Part shown: positions 18,601-21,787 of the stretch, piece by piece | Numbering within the stretch: position 1 is the first letter of the stretch | Layout of the letters: every line of letters starts with the position of its first letter | Notes under the pieces: generated by a model | What the model saw: the letters and a program-made list of their open reading frames with translations, nothing else | What the model was told of the DNA's origin: nothing | The model's database searches: none | Program-made: the position numbers and the translations under genes | Origin: Hypsibius dujardini | Taxonomy: Eukaryota; Tardigrada; Eutardigrada; Parachela; Hypsibiidae | Direction of reading: 5' to 3' | DNA: 21,787 bases | Assembly (NCBI GenBank): GCA_001579985.1 | Contig: LRSR01003217.1 | Location: forward strand, 1-21,787

Positions 18601-20859
18601 AACCCTCGAGAATCGTATCAGTAAACAATTCGCCGTAGACTGTGCACGTATAAGGTCTTCAAATCAATACATTTGTTCCGCAATAACATCTACCCGCTGT
18701 TGAGTTCATCTAGTTCAAAAGGGTGTCCATTGGGAAAATTTCGCTCAATATCGTCTGGGCTCACCGCAATCAACCGAGTTGTTATTGCGGACCCGCTCAC
18801 AACCGAGTTGTTATTGCGGACCCGCCCACAACCGAGTTGCTTTTACGGACCCGCCCACAACCGAGTTGCTTTTACGGACCCGCCCACGTGATCGCCTACA
18901 TATTACAAAAATAACGAGGATCCCACGCGAGACTAACCTCGTGAGTTATTGGCTGCCTGGTAGAGGTGTGTCGTAAAATCGGTAACGTTCCGATACGGCA
19001 GATCAAGAGGGAACATTCTCTGACCCTGGCGGTAGTAGAAGGCACGGTAGAACATGGATCCCACCACACTGAAGAAACTGAAGAGGTCATCGTATATAAT
19101 GGCCACGTTGGTGTAGTTGTACGTGTCCAGGAATTGCAAGGCAAAACGGGACAGTGTCTTCATGGTCGGCCCGGTGCGGGTGAGGGTGCGAAAGATGGTT
19201 TTATCATCGAGGGTTAGGCTGAACCCTTGCGAGGTCACCATTGGGATTTTACTGTCTGGAAGATGAAGGAAATACTAATAAGACGTGAGTCTCAGACACC
19301 GATAACCAGTCATAGTCATGTGCAAGCATCGGTATGGTCTTAAATTACAGAGTCACTTGTAGGAAGGTAACACAGTGAACAGAAACAGTCACCACGCACT
19401 GGGCGTCCACTTTGATGCCTGCATTCTAGACGCTATTTGTTAACACATGTCGTTGCGAGCTTACCCGCTGCGATTCTTCCGGTGCTTTCTAACGCCTCTG
19501 TAACGGGAAGCAGAAATCGGCGTCAACAACCAACGCGTGTCAAGGAGCACGCACTTTACACACAGAAGCACAGCTGGAGTGCTACATCGCATTGCAAAGC
19601 CCCGCTTGATCAAGGAAGATCAACAACCTCTGCATGCATGGCACTATAAAGGTACACGAGTGATCTCTGGGATCTCTGGGATCTCTGGATCCCTGGGATT
19701 TGTCCTCATTTACGAACACAGTCACATATTCTGCCGAGTAATTGAAAAAATACGTCAAGGTGAGAGTGCGTATCTGACAGTTGTGAGTATAAATAAAATG
19801 ACCACTAGTGCAGCAAAAGATTCCACTGATCGAACATGCAATAGAAGTTACTTTAATATTAATTTTAACGGTAGATTTGAAGTCCTACGTGGCAGACCGA
19901 TTGACCCATACACTTAAAACTGATGACTGCCGAGAAAAATATTATTTGCTCAGAGGAGACTTACTGGTGCATCCGGGACCCACCACGAGTCCCACGGGAG
20001 GGTAGCCCCGCGTCTTAACGTCACCGAATGCAAATTTAGACATCAGGTAGGCCGCATGATTTTCGTCCTGCAAACACCACAATATTTATTATGATACTGG
20101 CATTCGAATATGGCTGGAACCACTCAGTCAAATTCCCTAGCGTTTGATATAGCGTGTTTCCTGAATCACAAAGCAAGCGATCTCATGTGGCACATGCCAG
20201 CGGAGACCGGAAGTTAGCAGTCATGGGATCGGCTTAAGGGACGTTAAAAGTAGATCTAATCCCTTTGTAAAGGATTTCAGTTTAAGACCATCCAAAAGGG
20301 GTCTCCAAAAGGGAACAGTCAACTCTCTCTAATATCCTTACCTGATAACAGTCTGAGAAGTCGGACTTGGAGACCATGTGATAAAATACATTTACGTCCG
20401 GTAAAATCTCAGTCCGCACTGCCTGAACCGCAAGCTCAATGATCCCGCCAGATTTCCGCAAATCAATCGGCAAGACTCCACCTGTCAACAAATGGAAGCC
20501 GTGGAATACAAAGCTCTGTAAAGAAACGCCACTGAATGCTGTGACAAAAAACGACAAAGGCAAAGAAATATTAACACACAAAATATCGCTAATCCAGCTA
20601 GAATAACAACACAACAGGGACGACAGGGATGTTCGTGCTCCATTCAATGCTCCCATATAGGTCTTTGCTCTACTGTACCCTAAGCACATGTCTAAGGTTC
20701 TGGTTGCAACGATCTCACTTACCGAACGTCGCTACAACCAAGATTGTGACGTTGAAAACCGCGTTGCTCCGGTTCACCAAATGGTACTCCGGCATGATAT
20801 CGGTCGTCGGGATGGGAAAGGGACCTAACGACATCATGTTTCCTCCTGATTTATTAAGC
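13494..20859 (-). CDS. Receptor guanylate cyclase (natriuretic-peptide-receptor type)
   Basis: Twenty-six minus-strand exons: 20859-20723, 20481-20342, 20067-19965, 19497-19465, 19255-18938, 18535-18492, 18109-18071, 18001-17924, 17833-17666, 17584-17357, 17273-17132, 17035-16951, 16822-16708, 16627-16511, 16373-16296, 16188-16125, 15937-15668, 15406-14998, 14912-14855, 14754-14726, 14658-14599, 14491-14446, 14362-14188, 13935-13887, 13818-13769, 13678-13494 (about 1073 aa). All join in phase with GT-AG. The ligand-binding (ANF receptor) domain spans residues 1-475 ([65 protein letters not shown]). One TM helix follows ([19 protein letters not shown]), then a kinase-homology domain (about 545-810: [29 protein letters not shown]), a coiled linker and the cyclase domain ([46 protein letters not shown]). 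Predicted role: a plasma-membrane receptor converting GTP to cGMP. Catalytic-helix residues are altered (GESVQMANK). The signal-peptide exon was not found. Confidence 0.93.
14021..14190. repeat. Seven-copy 23-26-bp tandem repeat in a guanylate cyclase intron
   Basis: ATTGTGGAC-starting units begin at 14021, 14044, 14069, 14092, 14117, 14142 and 14168, most ending CTGTCTGTA. The array occupies most of the 252-nt intron 13936-14187; on the minus strand the last unit overlaps the 5' splice site of the exon 14362-14188. Confidence 0.92.
15540..15645. repeat. (AGAC)n microsatellite in a guanylate cyclase intron
   Basis: Tetranucleotide AGAC array with a near-perfect core (about 15565-15617), within the intron 15407-15667. 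In the transcript orientation it reads (GTCT)n. Confidence 0.92.
18240..18290. repeat. Short TGTATGTTC repeats in a guanylate cyclase intron
   Basis: Five near-copies of a TGTATGTTC 9-10-mer lie in the intron 18110-18491. Confidence 0.75.
18393..18430. repeat. Strong inverted repeat (hairpin) in a guanylate cyclase intron
   Basis: GCGAGCGG (18393-18400) pairs with CCGCTCGC (18423-18430), and CCATC (18404-18408) pairs with GATGG (18415-18419). A symmetrical 3x3 internal loop and a 6-base loop complete it. It is preceded by a direct repeat of AATAACTTGATCCAAGC. A terminator-like role is not expected in pol II genes, so it is simply a stable intronic hairpin. Confidence 0.8.
18772..18887. repeat. 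Four-copy 29-bp minisatellite in a guanylate cyclase intron
   Basis: Exactly 29-bp units at 18772, 18801, 18830 and 18859, with consensus AACCGAGTTG plus TTATTGCGGA or CTTTTACGGA plus CCCGCCCAC. Units 1-2 and 3-4 form two subtypes. The array lies in the 402-nt intron 18536-18937, close to the exon boundary at 18938. Confidence 0.95.
19668..19703. repeat. GATCTCTGGG decamer repeat
   Basis: Three tandem copies of GATCTCTGG(G) and a degenerate fourth, in the intron 19498-19964 of the guanylate cyclase gene. Confidence 0.8.
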
Positions 20860-21787
20860 CTACGAGCAACACAAAAGATGCAAACCGACTGGCAACGTCT
20901 GGACCAAACCAACCTAAGCAACACACTATCGCATCAATTCATACGATTGCAAGAACAAACTTTCATTAAAATCCCGGCTTGTTCGAAGCCGATTATATAC
21001 AGAGAACATATTCAAGGACAGGATCGGCATGCCCGGTTAATCCCTGCCTGCGTGCAGTGTATACGTACGGCTCATACGGTGGGTGTATCGAGTCGCTTTT
21101 GATTATTGGTCACAAGGTCGGTTCGGTTATTTGCTGTCTGTGTGCCACGATAAAGTTGCATGCATTACATGCGTAGGTTACCCGAGGAATGGGGATACCG
21201 TGGCTGCATCGTGGAACGCGTAATTAGGGAGGTCGAGGGGCGTGCTCAGATATGAAGTCACCATCCTCTCGGAGTGTGTGGCGAGACCGGTCCTCCACCG
21301 ATTAAGTGAGACCCAGCACACTAAAACAGCAGCAGCAACTTCACCGGTGAGCGCATTTCTGATGCCTCGCGTGGTAATGTCGGCAGGAGGAAAACATCTG
21401 AAGGTCTCGAGAGGAGAATCAAGTCAACGCTGCCCAGCCGTCCGCGCGAGCTCGAAGTTCGGCACAGATTTCGTAAAATGGTGAAAGATCCGTTGATCCT
21501 TAAATGAGAGGCCAAGCGTTGGCTTGTTCAATACATAAGTAAGTAAGTAGGTACGTTAGTAGGTACCAGTACCAGACATATTCAGAAAACGTAAGAACGG
21601 CGACTCCGGCGGGTCCGTGGAGCTGCAGGGAATAAAAGAAACTGACGTCATCTTAATAAGTCATCCCGGAAAGGTGAGGCTGGATGTTTGTCCGCTGAAG
21701 TACCATCGATCAGCTTTTCCTCCGCATATGAAAAACAAATAAATGATAAGTACGAGGGGATGATGTTATCAAACAAACTAACAAATG
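20860..21787. other. Region upstream of the guanylate cyclase; no convincing gene
   Basis: No exon with a signal peptide that joins in phase to 20859 was recognised, and no other family resemblance was seen on either strand. Notable motifs are a minus-strand TATATAA at 20993-20999, a perfect TGACGTCA palindrome at 21643-21650, and a TAAG/TAGG tetranucleotide tract at about 21536-21575. The first exon or promoter of the receptor, or the edge of another gene, may lie here. Confidence 0.4.
21643..21650. promoter_or_regulatory. Consensus CRE palindrome TGACGTCA
   Basis: A perfect 8-bp cAMP-response-element palindrome about 0.8 kb upstream (in the transcript sense) of the first recognised guanylate cyclase exon. 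An 8-mer can occur by chance, so function is only a suggestion. Confidence 0.25.

Noticed and set aside
19808-20005. Plus-strand frame with [12 protein letters not shown], resembling the GDxxxNPGP motif near the start of some LINE proteins
   Set aside because: It overlaps, on the opposite strand, a guanylate cyclase exon (20067-19965) with a clear family match and splice sites. No endonuclease or reverse transcriptase sequence follows.
20629-21102. 157-residue plus-strand frame near the right end
   Set aside because: Its left part is antisense to the first recognised cyclase exon (20859-20723) and the rest has no recognisable motif or supporting signals.

Overview
This is a eukaryotic, almost certainly invertebrate metazoan window. 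It is compact and gene-dense, with many short GT-AG introns (about 40 to 600 bp), AATAAA poly(A) signals, a pol III tRNA gene, and animal-specific families (rhodopsin-type GPCR, natriuretic-peptide-type receptor guanylate cyclase, CK1-gamma-type kinase). I cannot fix the phylum from sequence alone. Compact genes, tetranucleotide-rich introns and an elaborate receptor guanylate cyclase would fit a small-genome ecdysozoan such as a tardigrade, but that is a guess. All exon models below were assembled by eye from splice sites, reading phase and family conservation.

Layout, left to right: (1) 87-732 +, last two exons of a rhodopsin-type GPCR (TM5-TM7 and tail). (2) 1005-1077 -, tRNA-Phe(GAA) with a T-run terminator. 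(3) 1266-4206 +, complete eight-exon WDR12, a ribosome-biogenesis factor. (4) 4394-6730 +, a divergent CK1-gamma-like kinase close behind WDR12, with uORFs and a first intron that is open in frame. (5) 7638-9716 -, a five-exon GRAMD2-like GRAM-domain membrane protein, convergent with the kinase. (6) 9717-11323, a shared upstream region between divergent genes. (7) 11324-12792 +, a complete UBE2A/B (RAD6) E2 ubiquitin-conjugating enzyme with a GC-AG first intron and an acidic C-terminal tail. (8) 13494-20859 -, a receptor guanylate cyclase of at least 26 exons, with its 5' end (signal peptide) not found. (9) 20860-21787, upstream sequence with no convincing gene.

The genes do not form a pathway: housekeeping (WDR12, UBE2A, tRNA) and signalling (GPCR, kinase, guanylate cyclase) are interleaved. 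Introns carry most of the simple repeats: (CAGA)n/(TCTG)n, (GATT)n and several minisatellites, present in most of the genes and in both orientations relative to transcription.

The most interesting point is the guanylate cyclase. Its metal-binding aspartates and guanine-specifying Glu/Cys are intact, but the Asn/Arg pair of the catalytic helix and the first Lys of the KGKG motif are replaced, so its catalytic competence is in question. Second are the GC-AG intron of the E2 gene and the frame-open repeat intron of the kinase. I found no mobile element, CRISPR array or evident new multi-gene system.
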